NCBI GenBank assembly: GCA_017883485.1
Contig: JADGNM010000166.1
Coordinates: 1 to 6,195 of the forward strand
Direction: 5' to 3'
DNA length: 6,195 nucleotides
Source of the DNA: Methanosarcina sp.
Lineage (GTDB): Archaea; Halobacteriota; Methanosarcinia; Methanosarcinales; Methanosarcinaceae
Below the pieces are notes generated by a model that was not told where the DNA came from, did not search any database, and worked only from the letters and a program-made list of their open reading frames with translations. Positions 1 to 5,133 of the stretch are shown in pieces; the stretch's first letter is position 1; every line of letters starts with the position of its first letter. The position numbers were made by a program, and so were the translations under genes.

Positions 1-78
1 GAGAATAAAAAGAAAATAAACTGGAAGTTTACGAAGAAGAATGCTGATGAGAAGCTGTCCAAATATTATGTTCCATAA
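1..78 (+). CDS. C-terminal end of an IS transposase (probably IS630 family), cut by window edge
   Basis: Reading from base 1 in frame 1 gives 25 codons and a TAA stop, with peptide ending INWKFTKKNADEKLSKYYVP. The pattern N-W-x-F-T followed by a basic helix and a Leu-x-x-x-Tyr ending resembles the extreme C-terminus of IS630-family DDE transposases, which commonly end in NWxFTTxDARxKLxRLYP-like residues. The catalytic DDE domain would lie to the left of the window, so activity cannot be judged. There is no start codon because the gene is truncated by the window edge. The family call rests on a short tail recalled from memory; the existence of a coding tail here is more certain than the family. 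Confidence 0.6.
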   Translation, partial: ENKKKINWKFTKKNADEKLSKYYVP

Positions 79-98
79 TTAAATTGTTGCGACACTAG
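1..98 (+). mobile_element. Right end of an insertion sequence (putative IS630-type)
   Basis: The transposase tail stops at 78, and IS630-type elements usually end within a few tens of bases of the stop codon, next to a duplicated TA. The bases just after the stop (about 79-98, containing TTGTTGCGACACTAG followed by TA) are a plausible right inverted repeat. The left end is outside the window, so the inverted repeat cannot be matched and the exact boundary is inferred. Confidence 0.4.
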
Positions 99-352
99 TA
101 CATATCTACTCCACACGTAAAGGGACAAAGCGAGATTCGGGAATTTACACACCAACATCCCAACCCGCAAGTCCGGTACCTCAGTATTTCTTCCCAGACA
201 AATAAAGTATATCTTAATGCCATTCGGAACTTCCAGGTTTAGGATGAGAACGCAATTTTTTTCCCAATTAATCACTGTCATTAGCTCTCTTTTTTGATCT
301 ATTTGCTTTCGGGCAAGTTAGCTTACGTTCATTTACTCTGGGAAAAATAATC

Positions 353-372
353 GATTCGAAAGCGTTTGAATC
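353..372. repeat. Inverted repeat / hairpin beside the tandem repeat
   Basis: GATTCGAA (353-360) and TTTGAATC (365-372) form an 8-bp stem with one wobble pair around the loop AGCG. The right arm runs into the first units of the 21-bp repeat. No T-tract consistent with a strong terminator follows directly on the plus strand, although the next 20 bases are T-rich. Confidence 0.4.
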
Positions 373-375
373 CCT

Positions 376-481
376 TTTGATTTTGTTTATATTCCTCTTG
401 ATTTTGTTTATATTCCTGGATAGACTGTTTACATTCCTGGGTAAAGCTTTATACATTCCTGGATAAGCATTTCATTCAGCC
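376..481. repeat. Degenerate 21-bp tandem repeat (4-5 units)
   Basis: Units run 376-396, 397-417, 418-438 and 439-460 (22 bp), with a degraded partial unit to about 481. A weaker in-phase unit (13 of 21 matches by eye) may precede at 355-375. Units 1 and 2 differ at only one base; the others share the unit end TTTAxATTCCT. On the minus strand each unit begins AGGAATxTAAAC. Most units are exactly seven codons long, so a minus-strand frame there reads RNINKIK twice and RNVNSLS once. This shows tandem duplication but not that the frame is translated. Confidence 0.7.
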
Positions 482-647
482 GTCTCCGAATTTCTGACAA
501 TTTATACTCTAAAAGTAAAGAGATTTAGCTGCAGCTTCATAAACCATAGAAAACACGGAAGACAGAAAGGTTGTGAATTCATAAATTAGTCCGCCGATCA
601 AAGAGGTTGAAAGGGAAGCGTAAAGTTGAGATTTAATCGCAACTGTC

Positions 648-666
648 AGATAATCAGAAATTATCT
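648..666. repeat. Perfect 7-bp inverted repeat
   Basis: AGATAAT (648-654) and ATTATCT (660-666) are perfect complements around the loop CAGAA. It is AT-rich and isolated from any gene. It could be a weak RNA hairpin or chance in low-GC DNA. Confidence 0.35.
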
Positions 667-714
667 ATAATAACAACGCGGAACTCGGGACTGAGAGTAG
701 TAATTTCGTAATTA

Positions 715-786
715 GTCCTCTTGAGCGAAGCGAAAAGGACCTCGTGCTCCCGAAGCGAAACTCGGGTGCCGAAGCGAAACTCGGGG
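715..786. repeat. Cluster of three hairpins sharing a CGAAGCGAAA loop
   Basis: Three adjacent stem-loops carry nearly the same loop. The first pairs GTCCTCTT (715-722) with AAAAGGAC (733-740), one mismatch, with loop GAGCGAAGCG. The second pairs CCCGA (749-753) with TCGGG (762-766). The third pairs CCGA (769-772) with TCGG (781-784). Hairpins two and three contain the direct repeat CCGAAGCGAAACTCGGG, at 750-766 and 769-785. Similar GAGCGAAGCGAA words are, as I recall, frequent in Methanosarcina intergenic DNA, so this looks like a small dispersed palindromic repeat rather than a gene-specific element. Confidence 0.6.
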
Positions 787-804
787 AACGACAAAATTTA
801 CTCA

Positions 805-812
805 TATATAAA
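805..812 (+). promoter_or_regulatory. Archaeal TATA-like box upstream of the small HTH protein
   Basis: TATATAAA at 805-812 fits the archaeal TATA consensus. A start of transcription about 25 bases downstream would fall near 831-837 and give a leader of roughly 90 bases to the ATG at 924. A GAGGAG word at 840-845 lies inside that leader but no ATG follows it at usable spacing. Confidence 0.45.
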
Positions 813-875
813 GAATTTTTAAACATACAACTTAACATAGAGGAGTAATAATTACATTTAGTCTTTTCGGAACTT

Positions 876-896
876 TTGAAAAGATCCGGTTTTCAA
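876..896 (+). promoter_or_regulatory. Leader hairpin before the small HTH gene
   Basis: TTGAAAA (876-882) pairs perfectly with TTTTCAA (890-896) around GATCCGG. The hairpin ends 16 bases before the GGAG ribosome binding site at 913-916. It would be transcribed from the TATA-like box at 805-812. Whether it regulates anything is unknown. Confidence 0.3.
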
Positions 897-923
897 TCTT
901 CAGCTTAGAAATGGAGTTTTGAT

Positions 924-1232
924 ATGAAAGAGAATTGCGACGAAGTTGATGCTTATTTTGACAAAAAAGGAGAACCGACTGAAGGCGAACTTGTCAAAAT
1001 GGAGCACGTAATGATGGAAAAGGTTTCTATAAATCCTGCAAGAAGAAAACTTCTCAGGATTGTCGGAGTCTTTGGAAAGGATGAAAAACAATTAAAGGAA
1101 GAATCAGGATTGAACGACTTCTTCTTTAAGTTCAACATGGATTTCCTGCTCAAAGAGGGATTGCTGAAACTCGAAGACGGAATGTACCGACTTACGGAAG
1201 CAGGAATTTCTCTGCACGACTCTGTTTGTTGA
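924..1232 (+). CDS. Small winged-helix-like hypothetical protein, 102 aa
   Basis: I do not recognise a named family. The start at 924 is supported by GGAG at 913-916, seven bases upstream. The N-terminal third (residues 1-35) is acidic and helix-prone. Residues about 38-100 look like a small winged-helix fold: a helix at ARRKLLRIVGVFGK, a helix-turn-helix-like stretch DEKQLKEESGLNDFFFKFNMDF, a further helix LLKEGLL, then a short beta wing KLEDGMYRLTEAG. That order is typical of ArsR/MarR-like archaeal DNA-binding proteins. There is no membrane segment, signal peptide or metal-binding Cys cluster; the only cysteines are Cys5 and Cys102. It lies upstream of the ferredoxin on the same strand but is separated from it by 233 bases containing a TATA-like box, so it is probably its own transcript. 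A regulatory role is inferred from fold appearance only. Confidence 0.8.
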   Translation: MKENCDEVDAYFDKKGEPTEGELVKMEHVMMEKVSINPARRKLLRIVGVFGKDEKQLKEESGLNDFFFKFNMDFLLKEGLLKLEDGMYRLTEAGISLHDSVC

Positions 1233-1256
1233 ATGAATATTTTCTATTTTTCCCTC

Positions 1257-1264
1257 TTTATATA
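1257..1264 (+). promoter_or_regulatory. Archaeal TATA-like box for the ferredoxin transcript
   Basis: TTTATATA at 1257-1264 is a good archaeal TATA match. It predicts transcription starting near 1285-1290, giving an unusually long leader of about 175-180 bases before the ferredoxin ATG. A weaker alternative lies at about 1346-1356 (GTTTTTATGTT), which would shorten the leader to about 90 bases. The T-rich run at 1241-1260 may also end the transcript of the preceding gene. Confidence 0.5.
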
Positions 1265-1370
1265 TCATTGAATATATTGTTTTTGAGAGTCTGTGCCTTG
1301 ACTCCATTCTGATTTCTAAAGGTGCCTACTGCTAAAAAGCGATAAGTTTTTATGTTTATCTGAGTAATGG

Positions 1371-1438
1371 CGTATGACCAAACCAATCGATATTCTATGG
1401 AAGTTTCAAAAACGGCACATCTAATTTCCAGGTCATAT
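1371..1438 (+). promoter_or_regulatory. Predicted structured 5' leader of the ferredoxin gene
   Basis: TATGACC (1373-1379) is perfectly complementary to GGTCATA (1431-1437), with one further wobble pair outside. Directly inside it, TGGAA (1398-1402) pairs with TTCCA (1426-1430), so the two stems could stack coaxially. The structure ends 13 bases before the AGGAGAG ribosome binding site. It is seen by eye only and matches no riboswitch class that I know. Confidence 0.3.
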
Positions 1439-1465
1439 CGAACAATAATAAGGAGAGTGAAAAAT

Positions 1466-1648
1466 ATGCCAGCTACAGTTAATGCAGATGAATGTTCCGG
1501 ATGCGGAAGCTGCGTAGATGAGTGCCCCTCTGAAGCAATTACTCTTGATGAAGAAAAGGGTTGCGCAGTTATCGACAATGACGAATGTGTAGAGTGCGGC
1601 GCATGCGAAGAAGCATGTCCGAACCAGGCAATTAAAGTAGAAGAGTAA
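1466..1648 (+). CDS. 2[4Fe-4S] ferredoxin, 60 aa
   Basis: This small cytoplasmic electron carrier has two cluster-binding motifs: Cys10, Cys13, Cys16, Cys20-Pro and Cys41, Cys44, Cys47, Cys51-Pro. By the usual pattern of the fold, the first three Cys of one motif and the last of the other bind each cluster. The protein is very acidic, and both its 60-residue length and its sequence closely match, from memory, the Methanosarcina thermophila ferredoxin that takes electrons from CO dehydrogenase/acetyl-CoA synthase during growth on acetate. An additional Cys33 lies between the motifs. The start at 1466 is chosen because AGGAGAG (1451-1457) precedes it at normal spacing; an in-frame ATG at 1367 would add 33 basic, non-ferredoxin residues and has no ribosome binding site. 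A stem-loop with T-tract follows the stop, suggesting a mainly monocistronic transcript. Confidence 0.95.
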   Translation: MPATVNADECSGCGSCVDECPSEAITLDEEKGCAVIDNDECVECGACEEACPNQAIKVEE

Positions 1649-1661
1649 AACAACAACCATT

Positions 1662-1695
1662 TGGAATAATTTTTATTCCATTTTTTTCTTTTTCT
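1662..1695 (+). terminator. Stem-loop and T-tract terminator after ferredoxin
   Basis: TGGAATAA (1662-1669) and TTATTCCA (1673-1680) form a perfect 8-bp stem with loop TTT. The run TTTTTTTCTTTTTCT follows at once (1681-1695). It begins 13 bases after the ferredoxin stop codon. Archaeal termination mainly uses T-tracts, so this is a strong candidate. Its AT-rich core AATAATTTTTATT could also act as a TATA-like element for asd. Confidence 0.75.
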
Positions 1696-1738
1696 CCTCA
1701 TCAGACTATTTCTTCTCTCGTCGGAGGTAGCTTTTTAG

Positions 1739-2767
1739 ATGGTAGCAATTAAAGCAGGTATTTTAGGCGCTACAGGCGCTGTTGGGCAGAGATTTGTAGA
1801 AGCACTGGCAAACCATCCCTGGTTTGAGATTACAGCCCTTGCTGCATCGGAGAGAAGCGCCGGCAAAAAATACAAAGAAGCGGCAGACTGGCGTCTGGAT
1901 ACAGCTATGCCGGAAAGCGTTGAAAATATCAAAGTTGACCCAGTAGACCCAAAAGCCGTTGATGCAGATGTTGTTTTCTCGGCACTTCCTGCAGACCTTG
2001 CTTTCACAATCGAGCCCGAGTTTGCAAAAGCCGGATTTGCAGTGGCAAGCAATGCATCAGCTTTCAGGATGGATAAAGATATCCCCCTGGTAATCCCCGA
2101 GGTAAATCCCGAACATCTCGGGCTTCTTGAAGTCCAGCAGGACACAAGAGGATGGGATGGATATATTATCACAAATCCCAATTGCTCCACTATCATCATG
2201 ACCCTTACATTAAAGCCCCTTGTGCAGTTTGGGCTTGAGACCATACAGGTAGCTACAATGCAGGCGATATCAGGGGCCGGTTTTTCCGGAGTTGCCGCAA
2301 TGGCAATCTATGATAACGTAATTCCCTATATCGGAAGCGAAGAAAAGAAGATGGAAACTGAGACCTTAAAACTCCTTGGAGAATTTAACGGCTCGGAAGT
2401 CGTGCCTGCAGGTATAAGAATCAGTGCTTCCTGCCATAGAGTTCCCGTTATCGACGGGCATACCGAAGCCATTTGGGCCGGGATGAGGAATGACCCAACA
2501 CCCGAAGAAGTAAGGGAAGCCTTCCTGAACTTCGACCCAAAGCTCGGAGAACTCCCCTCCGAACCCGAAAAAGCCCTTATCGTAAGAGATGAAATAGACA
2601 GGCCTCAGCCCCGCCTTGACCGCAATATGGGAAAAGGCATGAGCGTCTCAGTAGGCCGGATAAGAGAAGGAATTCGCTACATTGCAACGGGACATAACAC
2701 CATCCGCGGAGCCGCAGGGGCAAGTGTCCTGAATGTGGAGCTCTTGCATTCAATGGGCAAACTCTGA
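1739..2767 (+). CDS. asd: Aspartate-semialdehyde dehydrogenase, 342 aa
   Basis: The enzyme reduces L-aspartyl-4-phosphate with NADPH to L-aspartate-4-semialdehyde, the branch-point step to lysine, threonine, methionine and isoleucine; it is cytoplasmic. The N-terminal Rossmann motif [13 protein letters not shown] spans residues 7-19. The catalytic cysteine sits in NPNCS (Cys149). The substrate-binding and acid/base region is [12 protein letters not shown], with Arg234 and His241 the likely key residues. The C-terminal [19 protein letters not shown] (318-336) is the cofactor-side helix region of the family. Length is normal for the archaeal/fungal-type branch, and nothing is truncated. The start is supported by GGAGG at 1723-1727, eleven bases upstream. 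It lies 90 bases after ferredoxin, across that gene's terminator, so it probably has its own promoter, although none is obvious in the T-rich spacer. No dapA or dapB gene is visible here. Confidence 0.95.
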   Translation: MVAIKAGILGATGAVGQRFVEALANHPWFEITALAASERSAGKKYKEAADWRLDTAMPESVENIKVDPVDPKAVDADVVFSALPADLAFTIEPEFAKAGFAVASNASAFRMDKDIPLVIPEVNPEHLGLLEVQQDTRGWDGYIITNPNCSTIIMTLTLKPLVQFGLETIQVATMQAISGAGFSGVAAMAIYDNVIPYIGSEEKKMETETLKLLGEFNGSEVVPAGIRISASCHRVPVIDGHTEAIWAGMRNDPTPEEVREAFLNFDPKLGELPSEPEKALIVRDEIDRPQPRLDRNMGKGMSVSVGRIREGIRYIATGHNTIRGAAGASVLNVELLHSMGKL

Positions 2768-2780
2768 ACCTAATAACGGA

Positions 2781-2820
2781 CATAAATGAATAGAAAAGAA
2801 CAGAAATGAATACAAAAGAG
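2781..2820. repeat. 20-bp direct tandem duplication after asd
   Basis: Bases 2781-2800 and 2801-2820 align at 17 of 20 positions, both of the form CAxAAATGAATAxAAAAGAx. It lies 13 bases after the asd stop codon, in the convergent spacer. A local slippage duplication is the simplest explanation. Confidence 0.55.
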
Positions 2821-2878
2821 GAGAGTAAAAGCCTTAGAAGAAGAGAGTAAAGACCTCAGATTTAGACTTTTACTTTCT
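2821..2878. terminator. Alternative hairpins in the asd/larC convergent spacer
   Basis: Two related copies, 2821-2838 and 2843-2860 (15 of 18 matches), start GAGAGTAAA. Each can pair with the single reverse copy at 2867-2877: copy 1 gives an 11-bp stem (one wobble) and copy 2 a 9-bp stem (one wobble), so the hairpins are mutually exclusive. T-rich DNA surrounds the right arm on the plus strand, and the minus strand becomes T-rich beyond the left arm, so the region could end both asd and larC transcripts. Confidence 0.4.
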
Positions 2879-2910
2879 GTTTTAACTTTCCAGCACTTCA
2901 TTTCAGAATC

Positions 2911-4101
2911 TCAGGAAAAAAGCTTTTTAGCAGCCTCTTCTGCTTTTCTCATGACTTCTTTTACAGGAACACCGCTAGCTCTTGCAATTTCCTTACAGTC
3001 CTCAAACTCAGCAGAGATATTGAGCAAGGTACCCTCTGAGTCTCTAGCGATCTTGACAGCTGTTTCATAAATCTGCCCTTCGATTTCAAATTTAATCATT
3101 TCGATTTTTCGGGCAGCTATGAGCCTGTGCCGGGTGGGGATAACTCTTACTCCCAAAGAACCCGTTTCGGTGATTATTTTCCGGGCAAGCTGTGCAGTGT
3201 CCTCAGGTTTTGCAATTACCTTGATAATATGAGCTGGACGGCCTTTTTTCATAGTTGCCGGGATAATTGCAACATCCCTTGCTCCCATAGAGAGAAGTTC
3301 CTCAAACAGGTTCCCCAATACCTCTCCGCTCACATCGTCTGCATTGGTCTCGAGCATTTCGATCATGTCCGGGATCAGGCAAGAGTCAAGTTCGCATACC
3401 ACTCCCTGTAGCACATTCGGCCCGGCCAGATCCGAGTCTCCGGCCCCGTAGCCTATCAAAATTACCCGGCCCTGGGGAAAAGTCTCCACCGGCCTTGCAA
3501 AATGGGCCAGAATAGCAGCTCCTGTCGGAGTAAGTAGCTCCTTTTTCTCAGCACCTCCCCTGAAATAGAGCTTTCCTCTCCTGAGAAGTTCCAGGGTAGC
3601 CGGGGCCGGGACAGGTAGTGTCCCATGTGCGCATTTTATTGTCCCGCTGCCCACATTGATAGGCATGCAATAAACGGAATCGCAGTCAAGGGCATGAATA
3701 GCTGCCGAAGACCCGATGACGTCGGCAAGGGCATCACTCTGCCCTACCTCATGGAAATGGAGTTTTTCAAGGTCAGGCTGCCCATGGACTGAAGCTTCGG
3801 CTTCCGCCATTTTCAAAAAAATGTCAAGAGCACTTCTCTCCGCCCTTGAAGGCAATTTTGCAGCCTTTATGACGTCCACAAGTTCGGGATAGGTGCGGGC
3901 CGGCTCTTTGTCAGGCACGTTTATTCGGACATCCAGGGCTTTTACTCCCTTTTTTGTAACTTCTCTTATATCTACAGATACAGGGACAGAGGCTTCTATC
4001 AGTTCCTTAATCGCTTTCCTGTCAGCCCCGAGATCGAGAGCGCACCCAAGGATCATATCTCCTGCTGCCCCTGAAAAAGGATTGAATACAAGTGCTTTCA
4101 T
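2911..4101 (-). CDS. larC: Nickel-pincer cofactor biosynthesis protein LarC, 396 aa
   Basis: LarC (former DUF111 family) is the CTP-dependent nickel insertase that makes the last step of nickel-pincer nucleotide cofactor synthesis. The N-terminal domain has FNPFSGAAGDM (7-16 region), the His/Asp-rich LHFHEVGQSDALADVIG (114-130), HGTLPVPAPATLELL (159-173) and LTPTGAAIL (190-198). The C-terminal domain (about 243-396), which carries the CTP site in the characterised enzyme, shows ETNADDVSGE (251-260), MKKGRPAH (284-291) and TGSLGVR (313-319). In Lactobacillus plantarum these two domains are joined by a programmed frameshift; here they are one uninterrupted frame. The ribosome binding site GAGGAAGG lies seven bases before the ATG. 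The gene begins 38 bases after the larB stop on the same strand, so the two very likely form an operon. It is convergent with asd. Confidence 0.93.
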   Translation of the reverse strand: MKALVFNPFSGAAGDMILGCALDLGADRKAIKELIEASVPVSVDIREVTKKGVKALDVRINVPDKEPARTYPELVDVIKAAKLPSRAERSALDIFLKMAEAEASVHGQPDLEKLHFHEVGQSDALADVIGSSAAIHALDCDSVYCMPINVGSGTIKCAHGTLPVPAPATLELLRRGKLYFRGGAEKKELLTPTGAAILAHFARPVETFPQGRVILIGYGAGDSDLAGPNVLQGVVCELDSCLIPDMIEMLETNADDVSGEVLGNLFEELLSMGARDVAIIPATMKKGRPAHIIKVIAKPEDTAQLARKIITETGSLGVRVIPTRHRLIAARKIEMIKFEIEGQIYETAVKIARDSEGTLLNISAEFEDCKEIARASGVPVKEVMRKAEEAAKKLFS

Positions 4102-4139
4102 GAAGTTGCCTTCCTCATTGCGTTTTCAATTGTTCTCTG

Positions 4140-4946
4140 TTACTCTTCTTCCATATCTGTTTTATCTTCCTTGCCTCGTTTTTCGGCAGCTGCAATCATA
4201 TTTGCGATCCGGGCTGCACAAGCTCCCGCAACAAAACCTGCATCAATATTTACTACTGCAATGGGGGAGCAAGACTGCAGCATTGCAAGCAGGGCAGCTT
4301 TTCCTCCGCCCCCGGCTCCATAGCCTGTAGATACCGGAAGCCCGATAACAGGTACATCCACAAGTCCAGAAACAATCGTCGGAAGCGTTCCTTCTCTTCC
4401 GGCTGCAACAACGATTGCTCCCGGCTGCATAGCTTTTAGTTTCTGAAGCTCGGGGATGAGTCTGTGGATTCCCGCAACCCCTACGTCATATACGGCAATA
4501 GTTTCGCAGCCCATTTCTGAGGCAATAACCCGAGCCTCTTCCGCAGCCGGGATATCTGCCGTACCTGCTGAGATTATCCCTACAACTCCCCCGGTTTTCG
4601 GGGCAGGGATACCGTCGTGAATAACGGCAGTACGAGCCCGCCTATTCCAATCAAGTTTATCTTCGCCAAATTCTGCCCTTAAAGCTTCAAGATGCTTTGC
4701 GGAGACACGGGTAATGAGGGCTCTTCTGCTCTGTGCTGCCATTACTCTAGCGATCTCCACCACATCCTCAGGCTCCTTACAGTCCGCAAGGATAGCTTCA
4801 ATTACTCCTGTCCTGCTTTTTCTGTGGGAATCAAGCTTTGCAATGCCTGCGTAGGAGACGAAACCCAGACCACGGGCCTGCTGTTCCGCAGTCTTAAGGT
4901 CCATCCTTCCTTCTTTAACAGCCCTTAATATATCAGTAAGATCCAT
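4140..4946 (-). CDS. larB: Nickel-pincer cofactor biosynthesis protein LarB, 268 aa
   Basis: LarB carboxylates the pyridinium ring of nicotinic acid adenine dinucleotide and hydrolyses its phosphoanhydride, giving pyridinium-3,5-biscarboxylic acid mononucleotide, the first intermediate of the nickel-pincer cofactor. Residues 1-110 are the helical N-terminal part, with the family-like R(A)R--H-DG--P segment ending near 115. Residues about 118-255 are a PurE-like (AIR carboxylase) domain with GIISAGTADIPAAEEA (123-137), AAGREGTLPTIVSGL (181-195) and PVIGLPVSTGYGAGGGGKAALL (199-220). Cys226 in LQSCSP matches the position of the cysteine shown to form an adduct with the ring in L. plantarum LarB. 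The last 14 residues are a charged tail. Just before the ATG is only a short AGGGTGG-type site. It is the first gene of the larBC pair and is divergent from pyrH. Orthodox PurE (purine synthesis) is excluded by the N-terminal domain and the larC neighbour. Confidence 0.93.
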   Translation of the reverse strand: MDLTDILRAVKEGRMDLKTAEQQARGLGFVSYAGIAKLDSHRKSRTGVIEAILADCKEPEDVVEIARVMAAQSRRALITRVSAKHLEALRAEFGEDKLDWNRRARTAVIHDGIPAPKTGGVVGIISAGTADIPAAEEARVIASEMGCETIAVYDVGVAGIHRLIPELQKLKAMQPGAIVVAAGREGTLPTIVSGLVDVPVIGLPVSTGYGAGGGGKAALLAMLQSCSPIAVVNIDAGFVAGACAARIANMIAAAEKRGKEDKTDMEEE

Positions 4947-4990
4947 GTGCCACCCTGCATTAAAAAAATTACCTGCTCTGACAACAAGCT

Positions 4991-5000
4991 GTTTAAATAG
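4991..5000 (-). promoter_or_regulatory. TATA-like box for larBC
   Basis: On the minus strand this reads CTATTTAAAC, an acceptable archaeal TATA match about 45 bases upstream of the larB ATG. It predicts a leader of about 20-25 bases. The TTTAAA core is palindromic, so the same box might also serve transcription toward pyrH; a start near 5022 would leave the 25-codon frame's ribosome binding site in the transcript. Confidence 0.4.
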
Positions 5001-5040
5001 TTCTGTCTTAAGTAATAATTTATTGGTTTGGAGGATCTTT

Positions 5041-5118
5041 ATGGTTCCTCGTTATATGGGATTTTTGGTGACTTCGGAAGGAATATTCAGCGATAAATTT
5101 AAAAATCCAAATTGTTAA
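5041..5118 (+). CDS. Possible 25-aa leader ORF upstream of pyrH
   Basis: GGAGG at 5030-5034 is a textbook ribosome binding site six bases before an ATG at 5041. The frame encodes 25 residues, MVPRYMGFLVTSEGIFSDKF then KNPNC, and stops at TAA 5116-5118. The stop is 15 bases before the pyrH start. I do not recognise the peptide; it has no clear membrane segment. It may be a real small protein or a leader peptide coupling translation to pyrH, whose own start lacks a good ribosome binding site. Against this, a TATA-like stretch lies inside the frame and could give pyrH its own short-leader transcript. Confidence 0.35.
   Translation: MVPRYMGFLVTSEGIFSDKFKNPNC
5092..5106 (+). promoter_or_regulatory. 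TATA-like stretch directly upstream of pyrH
   Basis: GATAAATTTAAAAAT at 5092-5106 resembles an archaeal TATA box. Transcription about 25 bases downstream of its centre would begin near 5121-5126, leaving only about 8-13 bases before the pyrH ATG. That would suit a nearly leaderless message and explain the weak ribosome binding site there. Confidence 0.4.
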
Positions 5119-5133
5119 TGTGTAGAGATCACC

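Larger units (their letters stand above)
79..923. other. Long AT-rich stretch with no convincing gene
   Basis: About 845 bases separate the insertion sequence from the first confident gene. I found no frame with a recognisable protein on either strand. What it does hold is repeats and dyads: a hairpin at 353-372 (GATTCGAA / TTTGAATC, loop AGCG), a 21-bp degenerate tandem repeat at about 355-481, a hairpin at 648-666 (AGATAAT / ATTATCT, loop CAGAA), a three-hairpin cluster at 715-786, a TATA-like box at 805-812 and a leader hairpin at 876-896. The words AATTAGTCC (583-591 and 711-719) and AACTCGGG (about 682-689, 759-766, 778-785) recur. The pattern suggests a decayed or repeat-colonised intergenic region next to a mobile element. 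Confidence 0.6.

Noticed and set aside
66..281. 71-codon minus-strand frame
   Set aside because: It runs across the presumed end of the insertion sequence and into the transposase tail, has only a weak ribosome binding site, and its protein matches nothing I recognise.
268..456. 62-codon minus-strand frame overlapping the previous one by 14 bases, as if translationally coupled
   Set aside because: Its N-terminal half is simply the translation of the 21-bp tandem repeat, its start has no spaced ribosome binding site, and the rest is low-complexity basic sequence. Kept only as a repeat.
355..481. CRISPR array
   Set aside because: The units are contiguous with no spacers and no cas gene is visible.
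840..845. GAGGAG ribosome binding site for an extra gene
   Set aside because: No ATG, GTG or TTG with a sustained frame follows at a usable distance.
1258..1701. 147-codon minus-strand frame opposite ferredoxin
   Set aside because: It is the antisense shadow of the ferredoxin, whose eight-cysteine pattern is unmistakable.
1735..2244. 169-codon minus-strand frame opposite asd
   Set aside because: It is antisense to the Rossmann and catalytic-Cys regions of a clear asd gene; Ser/Ala-rich composition is typical of a shadow frame.
3127..3411. 94-codon plus-strand frame inside larC
   Set aside because: Antisense to the conserved C-terminal LarC domain and unlike any family I know.
3893..4330. 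145-codon plus-strand frame spanning the larB/larC junction
   Set aside because: Antisense to conserved parts of both genes, with no ribosome binding site evidence.
4140..4946. Purine-synthesis PurE instead of LarB
   Set aside because: PurE lacks the 110-residue N-terminal domain, and the adjacent larC makes LarB the clear choice.
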